Shown piece after piece: positions 48,240 to 59,577 of a DNA stretch of 64,000 bases. This DNA comes from Neorhizobium galegae (GTDB taxonomy: Bacteria; Pseudomonadota; Alphaproteobacteria; Rhizobiales; Rhizobiaceae), in NCBI RefSeq assembly GCF_021391675.1, contig NZ_CP090095.1, forward strand, positions 4,611,559 to 4,675,558, in the 5' to 3' direction. How positions within the stretch are numbered: the stretch's first letter is position 1; the number at the start of each line of letters is the position of its first letter. The position numbers and the translations under genes are program-made. Below the pieces are notes generated by a model. It did not search any database and had not been told where the DNA came from. It saw only the letters and a program-made list of their open reading frames with translations.

Positions 48240-50171
48240 TCAGGCGCTCTGTTTCAGGCCACTGCCCTCGCGGGCATAGCCGTTGGCCTTCAGGATCGCA
48301 GTGATCTCGTCCAGCACCGTCGCATCCTCGATCGTCGCCGGCATTTTCCACGGCATGTCGTCGGCGATCTTCTGCATCGTGCCGCGCAATATCTTGCCCG
48401 ATCGGGTCTTCGGCAGCTTGTGCACCACCATGACCGTCTTGAACGCCGCGACCGGGCCGATCTCGTTGCGCACGAGTTCAGCCACTTCTCTGGCGATATC
48501 AGCGGTTTCCCGTGAAACATGGTTCTTCAGCACCACGAATCCGCAGGGGATCTGCCCCTTCGTCGCATCGTGTACGCCGATCACCGCGCATTCGGCAACG
48601 TCCGGATGTTTGGAGCAGACTTCCTCCATCGCCCCGGTGGAAAGCCGATGGCCGGCGCAGTTGATGATGTCGTCGGTACGCGCCATCACGAAGATATAAC
48701 CCTCTTCGTCCATCAACCCGGCATCGGCCGTCTTGTAGTACCCCGGAAACTCGTCGAGGCAAGCCTCGCGGAACCGCTGGTCGGCATTCCAGAAGCTGAC
48801 GAGGCAGCCGGGCGGCAGCGGCAGCTTGATGACTATATTGCCGAGCGTGCCGCGCGGCACCGGATGGCCGGCATCGTCCAGCACGTCGAGCGCATAACCG
48901 GGCATCGGGCGCGTCGGCGAACCGTGCTTGACCGGCATCAACCCGAGCCCCACCGTATTGGCGGCTACCGGCCAACCCGTCTCCGTCTGCCACCAATGAT
49001 CGATGACCGGGATCTTCAGCTTCTGCTCGGCCCATTTCAGCGTTTCCGAATCGGCCCGCTCGCCGGCGAGGAACAGGGCGCGCATGCCGGTCAGATCATA
49101 TTTCTCGACCAGTTCACCGTCCGGATCGTCGCGACGGATCGCCCGAAAAGCCGTCGGCGCCGTGAACAGCACTTTCACGTCGTGATCGCTGACGACACGC
49201 CAGAACGTGCCTGCATCCGGCGTGCCGACCGGCTTGCCCTCGAAGATCACGCTGGTATTGCCGGTCAACAACGGTCCGTAGACGATATAGGAATGGCCGA
49301 CGACCCAGCCGATATCGGATGCCGTCCAGAACACCTCCCCCGGCTTGACGCCAAAAATGTTTTCCATGCTCCAATGCAGCGCCACCATGTGCCCGCCGTT
49401 GTCGCGCACCACGCCCTTTGGCTCGCCCGTCGTTCCGGATGTGTAGAGAATGTAGAGCGGATCGGTCGCCTTGACCGGCACGCATTCCACCTCCCTGCCC
49501 CGAGCTTTGTCGACGGATTCCGTAAAATCGAGCTCGCCCCGTTCGGGACGCAGCTCCGCCAGAAGCTGGTCACGCTGAAGGATAAGGCTATGAGCGGGCT
49601 TCACCCGGGCAAGTTCGATCGCCTGGTCGAGCAACGGCTTGTAGGCGACGGTGCGGCCCGGCTCGAGGCCACAGCTCGCGCTGATTACCAGTTTCGCCTC
49701 CGAATCGTTCAGCCGCGTTGCCAGTTCCTGCGCCGCAAAACCGCCAAACACGACCGAATGCACCGCACCCAGCCGCGCGCAGGCCAGCATCGAGAAGATC
49801 GCTTCCGGGACCATCGGCATGTAGATGACGACGCGGTCGCCCTTGCCGATGCCGAGGTCGAGGAGAACCGCGGCGATTGCCTTCACCTCGTCGAGAACCT
49901 CGGCATAGGTGAAAGTCTGCTGTTTTCCCGTCATGGCGCTGTCGTGGATGAAGGCCCGCTGCCCGCCACGGCCGGCCGCGACGTGCCGGTCAAGGCAGTT
50001 GTAGCAGGTATTGGTCTCGCCGCCGGTGAACCAGCGGCCATAGACCCCCTCATCCTTGTCGAAGATTTTTTCCGGTTCCCTGAACCAGTCGATGGCGGCG
50101 GAAGCGCCTCTCCAGAACCCTTCCGGATCCCGTTGCCAGCCCTCATAAACGTCGAAATAGCGGCTTTGCAT
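48240..50171 (-). CDS. prpE: Propionyl-CoA synthetase
   Basis: A 643-residue AMP-forming ligase. ILYTSGTTGEPKGVVRDNGGH, WWQTETGWPVAAN and TRSGKILRGTMQKI mark it, and ASCGLEPGRTVAYKPLLDQAIEL is the PrpE-type insertion that distinguishes it from AcsA. It starts propionate use through the methylcitrate or methylmalonyl-CoA route; those genes are not nearby. The ATG at 50171 follows GGGAGG. A 14-of-16 match to the parS palindrome lies in its coding part at 48504-48519. Confidence 0.92.
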   Translation of the reverse strand: MQSRYFDVYEGWQRDPEGFWRGASAAIDWFREPEKIFDKDEGVYGRWFTGGETNTCYNCLDRHVAAGRGGQRAFIHDSAMTGKQQTFTYAEVLDEVKAIAAVLLDLGIGKGDRVVIYMPMVPEAIFSMLACARLGAVHSVVFGGFAAQELATRLNDSEAKLVISASCGLEPGRTVAYKPLLDQAIELARVKPAHSLILQRDQLLAELRPERGELDFTESVDKARGREVECVPVKATDPLYILYTSGTTGEPKGVVRDNGGHMVALHWSMENIFGVKPGEVFWTASDIGWVVGHSYIVYGPLLTGNTSVIFEGKPVGTPDAGTFWRVVSDHDVKVLFTAPTAFRAIRRDDPDGELVEKYDLTGMRALFLAGERADSETLKWAEQKLKIPVIDHWWQTETGWPVAANTVGLGLMPVKHGSPTRPMPGYALDVLDDAGHPVPRGTLGNIVIKLPLPPGCLVSFWNADQRFREACLDEFPGYYKTADAGLMDEEGYIFVMARTDDIINCAGHRLSTGAMEEVCSKHPDVAECAVIGVHDATKGQIPCGFVVLKNHVSRETADIAREVAELVRNEIGPVAAFKTVMVVHKLPKTRSGKILRGTMQKIADDMPWKMPATIEDATVLDEITAILKANGYAREGSGLKQSA

Positions 50172-50277
50172 CTGCACCTCCCGTCACATGAGCACAGCCC
50201 GGAATGACCAATCTAGGGTGCTCGGGGAGTGCCGGGAAGCCCGACGAAAGCGCTAGGCGCTTGGCAAAAGCCTATTT

Positions 50278-50937
50278 TCAGCGCGATCCGAAGATGGCCG
50301 AGCCGACCCGGACGCTGGTCGCGCCAAACTCGACAGCCGTCTCGAAATCGCCGGACATGCCCATGGAGAGCTTTTCGACGCCGCATTCCTTCGCCAGCTT
50401 GGCGAGCAGGGCGAAATGCGGCCCAGGATTTTCCTCGGCCGGCGGAATGCACATCAGCCCCTCGACCGAAAGCCCGAGCTCTCGACGGCAAAGTTCCACA
50501 AAGGCAACGGTCTCTTTCGGCTCGATACCAGCCTTCTGCGGCTCCAGCCCGGTATTGACCTGCACATAGAGCTTTGGCGCCTTGCCCTGCTTCTTGATCT
50601 CGTCGGCAAGCGCGCGGGCGATCTTTTCCCGGTCCACCGTTTCAATGACGTCGAACAGCGCCACGGCATCCGCGGCCTTGTTCGATTGCAGGGGCCCGAT
50701 CAGGTGCAGTTCGAGATTCGGCGTCTCGGCCTTGAGTTTCGGCCACTTGCCCTGGCTTTCCTGTACGCGGTTCTCGCCGAACACCCGCTGCCCGGCCGCA
50801 ATCACCGGGCGGATGTCTTCAGCATCGAACGTCTTTGAAACTGCCACAAGCGTCACCGACCCCGCCGGCCGCTTCGAAAAGCGCTCCGCCTTCTCGATCC
50901 GAGCTTTCACATCCCGCAGCCGTTCTTCAACGCTCAT
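50278..50937 (-). CDS. yggS: PLP homeostasis protein (YggS/PipY family)
   Basis: A 219-residue single-domain alanine-racemase-fold protein that binds PLP and keeps its level. The PLP Lys is in VTLVAVSKTFDAEDI, followed by GENRVQESQGKW, LELHLIGPLQSNK, LYVQVNTGLEPQKAGIEP and the phosphate-binding LSMGMSGDFETAVEFGATSVRVGSAIFGSR. The start at 50937 (MSVEERLRDV) is favoured over 50964. It faces away from leuS. Confidence 0.94.
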   Translation of the reverse strand: MSVEERLRDVKARIEKAERFSKRPAGSVTLVAVSKTFDAEDIRPVIAAGQRVFGENRVQESQGKWPKLKAETPNLELHLIGPLQSNKAADAVALFDVIETVDREKIARALADEIKKQGKAPKLYVQVNTGLEPQKAGIEPKETVAFVELCRRELGLSVEGLMCIPPAEENPGPHFALLAKLAKECGVEKLSMGMSGDFETAVEFGATSVRVGSAIFGSR

Positions 50938-51114
50938 GACCCATGCCTTCCGCTTTTCTTGCAAGCTCAGCGCTTAGCCCTCATATAAGGCTCTGCCAAG
51001 GGTGTTTCGCCCTAAACTTGGCCTTTCCCGACCCTGTAAAACTTGACGCTTGCAGGGTTTCATGGTGAAGGTCTCGCCCGACTCTTGATCCTGTTTTCCC
51101 GGAATATCATTGAA

Positions 51115-53745
51115 ATGGCGACTGAACGTTATAATCCGCGCGATGCCGAGCCCCGTTGGCAGCAGACCTGGAACGATGCCAAGGTTTTCGAAACCGACAA
51201 CAGCGATCCGCGCGAAAAATACTACGTTCTGGAGATGTTTCCCTATCCGTCGGGCCGCATCCACATGGGCCATGTGCGCAACTACGCCATGGGCGACGTG
51301 GTGGCCCGCTATAAGCGCGCCCGTGGCTTCAACGTCCTGCACCCGATGGGCTGGGACGCTTTCGGCATGCCGGCTGAAAATGCCGCCCGCGACAACAAGG
51401 TGCATCCGAAGACCTGGACCTATCAGAACATCGAATCCATGAAGGCGCAGCTGAAGGCCATGGGCCTGTCGCTCGACTGGTCACGCGAATTCGCCACCTG
51501 TGATGTCGAATATTATCAGCAGCAGCAGCACCTCTTCCTCGACATGATGGAAAAGGGCCTGGTCTACCGCAAGCAGTCCAAGGTCAATTGGGATCCTGTA
51601 GACCAGACGGTTCTGGCCAACGAGCAGGTCATCGACGGCCGCGGCTGGCGCTCGGGTGCGCTGGTGGAGCAGCGCGACCTGGTGCAGTGGTTTTTCAAGA
51701 TCACCGATTTCAGCCAGGACCTCCTGGACTCGCTCGAAACGCTCGATCAGTGGCCGGAAAAGGTCCGGCTGATGCAGAAGAACTGGATCGGCCGATCCGA
51801 GGGCCTGACGGTTCGCTGGGAAATCGTGAGTTCGACGGCACCCGCCGGCGAAAGCGAAGTCGTGGTCTACACGACCCGTCCCGACACGCTGTTCGGTGCG
51901 TCGTTCCTGGCCATCGCCGCCGACCATCCGCTGGCCAAGGCCGCAGCCGCGCAGAATCCGGCTATCGAAGCTTTCGCCGAGGAATGCCGCCATCACGGAA
52001 CCTCGCTCGCAGCGCTGGAAACGGCCGAGAAGAAGGGCATCGACACCGGCATCCGGGTCAGGCATCCGCTCGACCCATCCTGGGAACTGCCGGTCTACGT
52101 CGCGAACTTCGTGCTGATGGATTACGGTACAGGCGCAATCTTCGGCTGCCCGTCCGGCGATCAGCGGGACCTCGATTTCGCCCGTAAATACGGTCTGCCC
52201 GTTGTACCAGTGGTCATGCCTAAGGATGGCGATGCCGCGACCTTTACCGTCGGCGACACCGCTTATGTCGATGACGGCGTGATGATCAATTCGCGCTTCC
52301 TCGACGGCAAGACGACCGACGAAGCCTTCGAGATCGTGGCCAACCGCCTGTCGGAAACGATCGTTGGCAACATGCCGCAGGGGGAGCGCAAGGTGAACTT
52401 CCGCCTGCGCGACTGGGGCATCTCGCGCCAGCGCTACTGGGGTTGCCCGATCCCGGTCATCCATTGCGATGATTGCGGCGTCGTGCCGGTGCCGAAAGCG
52501 GACCTGCCGGTCAAGCTGCCGGACGACGTGACCTTCGACCTGCCGGGCAACCCGCTCGACCGCCATCCGACCTGGCGCCATGTCGCCTGCCCGCAATGCG
52601 GCAAGCAAGCCCGCCGCGAGACGGACACAATGGATACGTTCGTCGATTCGAGCTGGTATTTCACCCGCTTTACCGCGCCTTGGGAGAAGGATCCGACCGA
52701 TCCGGCCGTCGCCAACCGATGGCTGCCGGTCGACCAGTATATCGGCGGCATCGAGCACGCGATCCTGCACCTGCTCTATTCCCGTTTCTTCACCCGCGCC
52801 ATGCGCGAGACCGGCCATGTCGAGGTCAAAGAGCCCTTCAAGGGCCTCTTCACGCAAGGCATGGTCGTGCACGAAACCTATCGCCGTGGCAGTGGCCCGA
52901 ACGGTGAATGGGTGGCCCCGGCCGACATTCGCATCGAGGAAGTGGACGGCAAACGCCGCGCCACCATGCTCGAGGGTGGCGAGGAAGTCACCATCGGCTC
53001 CATCGAAAAGATGTCGAAATCGAAGAAGAACGTTGTCGATCCGGACGATATCATCGCCTCCTACGGTGCCGATACCGCACGCTTCTTCGTACTTTCCGAT
53101 TCTCCGCCGGACCGCGACGTCATCTGGTCGGAAGCCGGCGTCGAAGGCGCTCACCGCTTCACCCAGCGCCTGTGGCGCCTGATTTCGGAAGCCTCCGAAA
53201 ACTTGGCCGGCGTCGATCCGGTGCCGGCTAAGGACGGAGAAGCTCTGACGCTCTCGCAGCTTGCCCACAAGACGCTGAAGGCGGTTCAGGGCGATTACGA
53301 CAAGCTCTCCTTCAACAAGGCCGTCGCGCGCATCTATGAGCTTGTGAACGCACTTGCGGCGCCGCTCGCCCGGGTCGCAGGCGGCGAGGGCGATGCGGCC
53401 TATCGGGGATCCGTCCGCAACGCGTCGGAGATCCTGATCCAGCTTGTCGCCCCCATGACGCCACATCTGGCCGAAGAATGCTGGGCGGTTCTCGGCAACA
53501 AGGAACTGCTCTCCCTGGCTGCCTGGCCGCAATATGACGAAACCCTCGTCGTCGAGAACGAGGTCACACTGCCGGTCCAAATCAACGGCAAGAAGCGCGG
53601 CGAATTGACAATCGCGCGCGACGCGGATCAAAGTGCGGTCGAAGCTGCGGTTCTGGCGCTGGATGCGGTCAAAGCGGCGCTTGAAGGCCGGGCGCCGAAG
53701 AAAGTAATCGTCGTCCCACAGAGGATCGTAAACATTGTCGTTTGA
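51115..53745 (+). CDS. leuS: Leucyl-tRNA synthetase
   Basis: An 876-residue class Ia synthetase. It has [19 protein letters not shown], the HIGH-type HMGH at residues 50-53 in [15 protein letters not shown], the CP1 editing domain with [12 protein letters not shown], and [13 protein letters not shown] at 632-636. The anticodon-binding and C-terminal regions end [13 protein letters not shown]. The start at 51115 is by homology; 24 upstream codons are discarded. It overlaps the lptE frame by 11 bases at its end. Confidence 0.98.
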   Translation: MATERYNPRDAEPRWQQTWNDAKVFETDNSDPREKYYVLEMFPYPSGRIHMGHVRNYAMGDVVARYKRARGFNVLHPMGWDAFGMPAENAARDNKVHPKTWTYQNIESMKAQLKAMGLSLDWSREFATCDVEYYQQQQHLFLDMMEKGLVYRKQSKVNWDPVDQTVLANEQVIDGRGWRSGALVEQRDLVQWFFKITDFSQDLLDSLETLDQWPEKVRLMQKNWIGRSEGLTVRWEIVSSTAPAGESEVVVYTTRPDTLFGASFLAIAADHPLAKAAAAQNPAIEAFAEECRHHGTSLAALETAEKKGIDTGIRVRHPLDPSWELPVYVANFVLMDYGTGAIFGCPSGDQRDLDFARKYGLPVVPVVMPKDGDAATFTVGDTAYVDDGVMINSRFLDGKTTDEAFEIVANRLSETIVGNMPQGERKVNFRLRDWGISRQRYWGCPIPVIHCDDCGVVPVPKADLPVKLPDDVTFDLPGNPLDRHPTWRHVACPQCGKQARRETDTMDTFVDSSWYFTRFTAPWEKDPTDPAVANRWLPVDQYIGGIEHAILHLLYSRFFTRAMRETGHVEVKEPFKGLFTQGMVVHETYRRGSGPNGEWVAPADIRIEEVDGKRRATMLEGGEEVTIGSIEKMSKSKKNVVDPDDIIASYGADTARFFVLSDSPPDRDVIWSEAGVEGAHRFTQRLWRLISEASENLAGVDPVPAKDGEALTLSQLAHKTLKAVQGDYDKLSFNKAVARIYELVNALAAPLARVAGGEGDAAYRGSVRNASEILIQLVAPMTPHLAEECWAVLGNKELLSLAAWPQYDETLVVENEVTLPVQINGKKRGELTIARDADQSAVEAAVLALDAVKAALEGRAPKKVIVVPQRIVNIVV

Positions 53746-54286
53746 CCGCTCTCTTCGTCGTTTTGGGTTCGTATCCAGCCTGGTAATGCTGACAGTGCTC
53801 GCCGGCTGCCAGGTTCGCCCGCTTTATTCCGAGGCTTCCGGCACAGGCGAGCGCCTTGCCTCCGTCGGCTTCGAGCAACCCCGCACCCGTCTCGACCAGG
53901 TTGTTCGCAACCATCTCGTCTTCCTGACCTCTGGTGGTGCAGGCGAGTCGACTCATCCCGCCTACAACGTAAAACTGGCAATAAATAGCGCTGCCTCGAG
54001 CATCATTGACGACGACAACGTGTCTCCAACCGGCGTACCGGTCCCCGGCCGCGTCCAGGTGCAAGGCACCTACACGATTAGCCGCATCAGCGACGGGCAG
54101 GTGCTGAAATCCGGCAAACGTCAGGTCGTTGCGCTCATCGACATCTCCGGCCAGGCCTACGCAGGCCTCCGCACCATTCGAGACGCCGAAAATCGCGCCG
54201 CAAGGGAACTTGCTGAGTTCATCCGCGCCGAGATCGCGATTGCGCTTTCGCGCGAACCTCAGCCGCAGACGGTATGGCAGAAGTAA
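53735..54286 (+). CDS. lptE: LPS-assembly lipoprotein LptE
   Basis: A 183-residue outer-membrane lipoprotein that plugs LptD. The signal peptide ends in a lipobox (LTVLAGC), and the mature part begins QVRPLYSE with the expected beta-sheet-rich core. The start is TTG at 53735, overlapping the last 11 bases of leuS; AGAGGA lies nine bases upstream. It overlaps the holA start by 13 bases, giving the conserved leuS-lptE-holA order. Confidence 0.9.
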   Translation: MSFDRSLRRFGFVSSLVMLTVLAGCQVRPLYSEASGTGERLASVGFEQPRTRLDQVVRNHLVFLTSGGAGESTHPAYNVKLAINSAASSIIDDDNVSPTGVPVPGRVQVQGTYTISRISDGQVLKSGKRQVVALIDISGQAYAGLRTIRDAENRAARELAEFIRAEIAIALSREPQPQTVWQK

Positions 54287-55305
54287 AATCCCACGAATTC
54301 GATCGGTTTGCCGAGAAGAGTGCGGAAATCTACAAGATTTTTGTAATCTACGGCCCGGATCGTGGCCTGGTTTCCGAACGTGCGGCACTGATCGCGGGCA
54401 AGACGGGCATCTCCCAGGATGATCCGTTTGCGATGCTCAAGCTCGACGTTTCGGACCTGCAGGGCGACCCGGGGCGGCTTCTCGATGAAGTGAATTCAAT
54501 GGGCCTTTTCGGCGGCTCGAAGCTCGTCTGGCTGCGTGGCGCTGCCAACGAAAAACCGCTTCTGGACGCGATGCAGATTTTGGCTGACGGCCCGGCTCCA
54601 GCCAACATCCTGATCGTCGAGGCCGGCGACCTCAAGAAAGGGAGCGGGCTGCGCAAGATCGCTGAACCCTCCCGATCCATCGCTGTCGTTCCCTGCTACG
54701 CGGACGATATCAAGGCTTTGAACAGCCTCATCGATTCGGAATTGGGGAGCGAAGGCCTCAGGATCAGCCCTAACGCCCGCCAGAGGCTCCTGGAACTGCT
54801 TGGAGGAGACCGCGTGGCCTCCCGGAACGAGATCCGTAAGCTCGCGCTATACTGCCGTGGCACAGGTATGGTCGAAGAGGCGCAGATCGATGAAATCATC
54901 GGCGACGCGAGCGCAGTTTCAGCCGATGAAGCCGTCGATGCAATCCTTGGCGGCGATTTGCCCGCTCTGCATCGCGCCATCCAAAAGATCGTCTCGTCGA
55001 AGACACCGGTTTTTCTCGTCCTGCAATCCTGCCTGAAACAATTCCAGCTGCTGGATCTGATGAAGGCGGAGATGGAGGAGAAGAAGCTCCAGACCGCCCA
55101 GGTCATGATGACGCTCGGCAGGCATATTCACTTCAAGCGGAAGCCGATCGTGGAAAAAGCGCTGAGAACCTGGAGTTCGTCGGCGCTTGCTCGTGAAACG
55201 GAGAGATTGCAGGCAGCAATTCTGATGTCGCGACAGAGGCAGAGCCTCGAACCCAGCATTGCGTTTCATACGCTGATGGCCACAGCTATTCAGTCAAGCC
55301 GTTGA
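54274..55305 (+). CDS. holA: DNA polymerase III delta subunit
   Basis: A 343-residue clamp-loader subunit. Landmarks are YKIFVIYGPDRGLVSERAALI (nucleotide-fold start), LDEVNSMGLFGGSKLVWLRGA, and AEQIDEIIGDASAVSADEAVDAILGGD-like AAA lid helices, with LVLQSCLKQFQLLDLMKAEME in the C-terminal collar. It wraps the beta clamp for loading at primer junctions. It overlaps lptE by 13 bases and ends ten bases from parB, which is convergent. Confidence 0.93.
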   Translation: MAEVKSHEFDRFAEKSAEIYKIFVIYGPDRGLVSERAALIAGKTGISQDDPFAMLKLDVSDLQGDPGRLLDEVNSMGLFGGSKLVWLRGAANEKPLLDAMQILADGPAPANILIVEAGDLKKGSGLRKIAEPSRSIAVVPCYADDIKALNSLIDSELGSEGLRISPNARQRLLELLGGDRVASRNEIRKLALYCRGTGMVEEAQIDEIIGDASAVSADEAVDAILGGDLPALHRAIQKIVSSKTPVFLVLQSCLKQFQLLDLMKAEMEEKKLQTAQVMMTLGRHIHFKRKPIVEKALRTWSSSALARETERLQAAILMSRQRQSLEPSIAFHTLMATAIQSSR

Positions 55306-55315
55306 ATAGACTAAG

Positions 55316-56197
55316 TTATCTCCGCTCGAGAAGGCGACATATTTCTTCGAGTTGCTCAAGCGTGCGGTAACTGATCCTGATCTGCCCGCTACCGTTCTTG
55401 TGGTTGATCTTCACATCCAGACCAAGCGAATCAGAAAGCGTGCGTTCCAACGCAAGGGTATCGGAGTCCTTTTGTTCCGCTTTCGAAACGTTTGCGGGCT
55501 CCGATTGAGCCTTGATGTCATTTTGAGCCAACTTCTCAGCATCGCGAACCGACATACCCTTGGCGACAATCGTACGTGCCAGCGAAACCGGGTCCGATGT
55601 GGTGATCAGCGCACGGGCGTGACCCGCGGAAAGGCTGCCTCCCGCCAACATCTCGCGAACCGGCTCCGGTAACTTCAGCAGACGGAGGCTGTTGGCCACA
55701 TGGCTTCGGCTTTTGCCGATGATTTCGCCAAGATCATTCTGGGTATAACCATGCTCGGCAATTAGCTGATCATAACCCAGCGCTTCTTCCAAGGGATTGA
55801 GATCTGAGCGCTGGACGTTTTCAACGATAGCAATCTCAAGCGCCGTCCGATCATCCACATCGCGAACGATGACCGGAATTTCGACTAGGCCGGCCAGTTG
55901 AGCCGCACGCCAGCGGCGTTCGCCGGCGATGATTTCAAACTGTTCGACACCACGCGGCCGAACAACGACCGGCTGCACGATACCATGCTGACGAATCGAG
56001 CTTGCGAGATCCTGCAGCTCACCCTCGTCAAAGCTCCGGCGCGGGTTCTTCGGATTGCGCGACACATGCTCGATCGGCACCATGCGATCCGGATTGACGC
56101 TACGGGCACCACTGTTGACCGGTGCCGGCTGGTCCATCTCACCGATAAGAGCTGCAAGGCCGCGCCCGAGGCGCCGTTTCGAAAGGTCGTCGTTCAT
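55316..56197 (-). CDS. parB: Chromosome partitioning protein ParB
   Basis: A 293-residue CTPase/DNA-binding protein that spreads from parS. It starts MNDDLSKRRLGRGLAALIGE, the typical ParB opening, then HVSRNPKNPRRSFDEGELQDLASSI (ParB/Srx nucleotide-binding part), the VVRPRGVEQFEIIAGERRWRAAQLAG core, and the helix-turn-helix KSRSHVANSLRLLKLP. The C-terminal dimerisation region ends with a Leu/Glu-rich segment. It follows parA by 27 bases. It should act on the parS-like sites at 57614 and 59562. Confidence 0.97.
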   Translation of the reverse strand: MNDDLSKRRLGRGLAALIGEMDQPAPVNSGARSVNPDRMVPIEHVSRNPKNPRRSFDEGELQDLASSIRQHGIVQPVVVRPRGVEQFEIIAGERRWRAAQLAGLVEIPVIVRDVDDRTALEIAIVENVQRSDLNPLEEALGYDQLIAEHGYTQNDLGEIIGKSRSHVANSLRLLKLPEPVREMLAGGSLSAGHARALITTSDPVSLARTIVAKGMSVRDAEKLAQNDIKAQSEPANVSKAEQKDSDTLALERTLSDSLGLDVKINHKNGSGQIRISYRTLEQLEEICRLLERR

Positions 56198-56224
56198 TCT
56201 CACTACTCACTTGTCTGCAAAGCT

Positions 56225-57016
<792 letters not shown>

Positions 57017-57031
57017 GCGGCACCTGAAAAT

Positions 57032-57649
57032 CTAGGGTTCTTTGTGCCTCAAATTGCATATCTCGAGGATAATTGAATCCGGCTCGACGGCACTCCGATG
57101 TTTTATCAGATCGAATACCCAACGACCACGGGCTTTCTCGACTTCTGCCTCGTAATCCCGGCCTTTATGAAAAAAAGCTCTTGTTTCTTTGTCGATCATC
57201 CACGCCGATGTGTAGGAAAGAAGCGGATCGAGCTCTGCAAGAGCCCTGGCCGAGATGCGCTCGCAATCTGGAAGAGCCTTTGAGGCCGATTCGATTCGCA
57301 ACGGATGGACAGAACCTCTGGCACCCGTCTCGCTAAGCGCCACTCGAAGAAACGCTGCCTTTTTCTGATTGCTTTCCACCAAGTGAACCCATCCCTCCTG
57401 CGCCTCGGCCAGAAAGATCGCGGTTATGATCCCGGGGAAGCCTCCTCCAGAACCGAGATCCAGCCATTTGCGGGGTTGGGGGGAGAGCTGGAAGATCTGA
57501 GCGCTGTCAGCAATATGCCGGCGCCACAACTCGTCCAGCGTCGATGGCGCCACAAGGTTGATGGCCTTCGCCCACTTCTGGAAAAGCGATGAGAAATGCT
57601 CAAGCTTCTCTTGCGTTTCACGTGAAACACTCTTGCCGTTCAGAAGCAT
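57032..57649 (-). CDS. rsmG: 16S rRNA (guanine-527-N7)-methyltransferase
   Basis: A 205-residue SAM methyltransferase (GidB). The SAM site is [14 protein letters not shown], followed by [20 protein letters not shown] and the [10 protein letters not shown] segment. The N-terminal VSRET is encoded by the central parS-like palindrome. It abuts the mnmG stop by one base and precedes parA, so mnmE-mnmG-rsmG-parA-parB read as one leftward unit. Confidence 0.96.
   Translation of the reverse strand: MLLNGKSVSRETQEKLEHFSSLFQKWAKAINLVAPSTLDELWRRHIADSAQIFQLSPQPRKWLDLGSGGGFPGIITAIFLAEAQEGWVHLVESNQKKAAFLRVALSETGARGSVHPLRIESASKALPDCERISARALAELDPLLSYTSAWMIDKETRAFFHKGRDYEAEVEKARGRWVFDLIKHRSAVEPDSIILEICNLRHKEP
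57614..57629. promoter_or_regulatory. parS site inside rsmG
   Basis: CGTTTCACGTGAAACA matches the parS palindrome TGTTTCACGTGAAACA at 15 of 16 positions. It lies in the rsmG start region, close to parAB, where ParB would nucleate. Confidence 0.85.
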
Positions 57650-59530
57650 TTACAGGACTCGCTTGAGGCGATGTGGTGCAGCTTCTTCTTTCCGAAGTAG
57701 CGCCAGGATGAGAGCTAGGGCGGCTGGCGTCATCCCGTCAACCTTTCCCGCTTGTGCAAGATTCTCCGGATTTGCCGACGACAGCTTCAGCTTAAGTTCA
57801 TTGGAAAGTCCCGGAAGTACTGTGAAATCAAAGCCTTGCGGTATAATGCGGGCTTCGTCGCGATGGGTAGCATGGATATCGGCCGCCTGCCGATTCATGT
57901 AAACCGCATAGGACGCTTCGATCTCCAAGGCTTCTCCAACCTTGGGCGGTAACTGTGCGAATTCAGGCCATATGGCCGTGAGGCCCGACAAGGATTGATC
58001 AGGATAGGCCAGCAACTCATAAGCAGTTCGGCGCTGCCCATCCTTGTTTAGCTTCAGGCCGTGGCCATTGGCTTCGTTGGGAGTCAGATTACGGGATCGG
58101 AGTAATTCTCGACCTGCATCCAGCGCCTGCGTATAGGCCCGAAACTTCGCCGCCCGCGCTGGCCCGACACAGCCCAGTTCGATCGCCTTTTCCGTCAGGC
58201 GAACATCCGCGTTGTCGGCCCTGAGCGACAGCCGGTATTCGGCACGCGACGTAAACATCCGATAGGGTTCAGTCACTCCGCGGGATGTGAGATCGTCAAT
58301 CATCACGCCGATATAGGATTCGGCGCGGCTGAAATGATAGGTCTCACTGCCAGACGCCCTTTGCGCCGCATTCAAGCCGGCAACCAAACCCTGCGCTGCT
58401 GCTTCTTCGTAACCCGTTGTGCCATTGATCTGCCCAGCAAGAAAAAGCCCCTGAATCTTCTTCAATTCCAAGCCCGCGGTCAGTTCTCGGGGATCGACGT
58501 GATCATATTCGATCGCGTAGCCCGGCTGCATGATCGTCACCGCCTCCAGACCCGGAATGGTTCGAATGAACGCTTCCTGGACATCGGCGGGGAGGGATGT
58601 TGAAATGCCATTCGGATATACCGTCGGATCGTCCAAGCCTTCCGGCTCCAGAAAGATCTGGTGCCCGTCGCGCTCGCCGAAACGGACGATCTTGTCCTCG
58701 ATCGAGGGGCAATAACGTGGACCTACTCCTTCGATCTGGCCGGAATACATCGCGGAGCGGTGGATATTGTCTGAAATGATCTTGTGGGTCGCGTCCGTTG
58801 TGCGCGTGACGCCGCAGGCAATCTGCCTTGTTTTGATCTTGTCGGTCATGAAGGAAAAAGGAACCGGCTGTTCGTCCGCCTCCTGCAAGCCGACACGGCT
58901 CCAATCGATCGTATTTCCATCCAGCCGCGCCGGAGTACCGGTTTTCAGCCGACCCAGGCGTAAGCCAAATCGCGCCAGGGTCTCAGACAATCCCAGGGAA
59001 GGGGCTTCACCGACACGGCCCGCAGGAATCTTCTGGTCACCAATGTGAATCAGGCCGCGAAGAAAAGTGCCAGTTGTCAGAACAATTGTTCCGCATCCGA
59101 ATCGACGTCCGTCTTTCAGTTCAACCGAGCCGACTCGCCCGTCCTCGATCCCTATATCGAAGGCGTCTCCCTCGATCACGGTGAGATTGGGGTGGTCGAA
59201 AATTTCACGCTGCATCGCCAGGCGGTAAAGCTTGCGATCGGCCTGGGTCCGTGGCCCGCGCACCGCAGGTCCCTTCTTGCGATTGAGAAGCCGGAACTGG
59301 ATGCCGGAGGCATCCGCCACGCGGCCCATCAAGCCGTCAAAGGCATCGACCTCACGCACAAGATGGCCCTTGCCGAGACCGCCGATCGCAGGGTTGCAAG
59401 ACATCACACCGATGGTCTGTCGGTTATGCGTTATCAGCGCGGTGCTGGCTCCCATGCGCGCGGCCGCACTCGCTGCCTCGCAGCCAGCATGCCCTCCGCC
59501 GATGACGATGACGTCGAATGTCGTTTCCAT
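57650..59530 (-). CDS. mnmG: tRNA uridine-34 carboxymethylaminomethyl-modifying enzyme MnmG (GidA)
   Basis: A 626-residue FAD enzyme that with MnmE adds the cmnm5 group at U34 of some tRNAs. The start [23 protein letters not shown] is the FAD-binding GxGxx[40 protein letters not shown] and [11 protein letters not shown] follow; the C-terminal helical domain contains [47 protein letters not shown]. It directly precedes rsmG and follows mnmE by 44 bases, where a parS-like site lies. Confidence 0.97.
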   Translation of the reverse strand: METTFDVIVIGGGHAGCEAASAAARMGASTALITHNRQTIGVMSCNPAIGGLGKGHLVREVDAFDGLMGRVADASGIQFRLLNRKKGPAVRGPRTQADRKLYRLAMQREIFDHPNLTVIEGDAFDIGIEDGRVGSVELKDGRRFGCGTIVLTTGTFLRGLIHIGDQKIPAGRVGEAPSLGLSETLARFGLRLGRLKTGTPARLDGNTIDWSRVGLQEADEQPVPFSFMTDKIKTRQIACGVTRTTDATHKIISDNIHRSAMYSGQIEGVGPRYCPSIEDKIVRFGERDGHQIFLEPEGLDDPTVYPNGISTSLPADVQEAFIRTIPGLEAVTIMQPGYAIEYDHVDPRELTAGLELKKIQGLFLAGQINGTTGYEEAAAQGLVAGLNAAQRASGSETYHFSRAESYIGVMIDDLTSRGVTEPYRMFTSRAEYRLSLRADNADVRLTEKAIELGCVGPARAAKFRAYTQALDAGRELLRSRNLTPNEANGHGLKLNKDGQRRTAYELLAYPDQSLSGLTAIWPEFAQLPPKVGEALEIEASYAVYMNRQAADIHATHRDEARIIPQGFDFTVLPGLSNELKLKLSSANPENLAQAGKVDGMTPAALALILALLRKEEAAPHRLKRVL

Positions 59531-59561
59531 TTGCCTACCTTATGAAACAGCACGGCCGCTC

Positions 59562-59577
59562 TGTTTCACGTGAATCA
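59562..59577. promoter_or_regulatory. parS-like site between mnmE and mnmG
   Basis: TGTTTCACGTGAATCA matches the parS palindrome at 15 of 16 positions, with a single A-to-T change. It overlaps the mnmE stop codon by three bases and lies about 1.9 kb from the rsmG copy. Confidence 0.75.

Noticed and set aside
51481..53631. 716-codon minus-strand frame over leuS
   Set aside because: Shadow of leuS; no domain, no ribosome site, biased composition.
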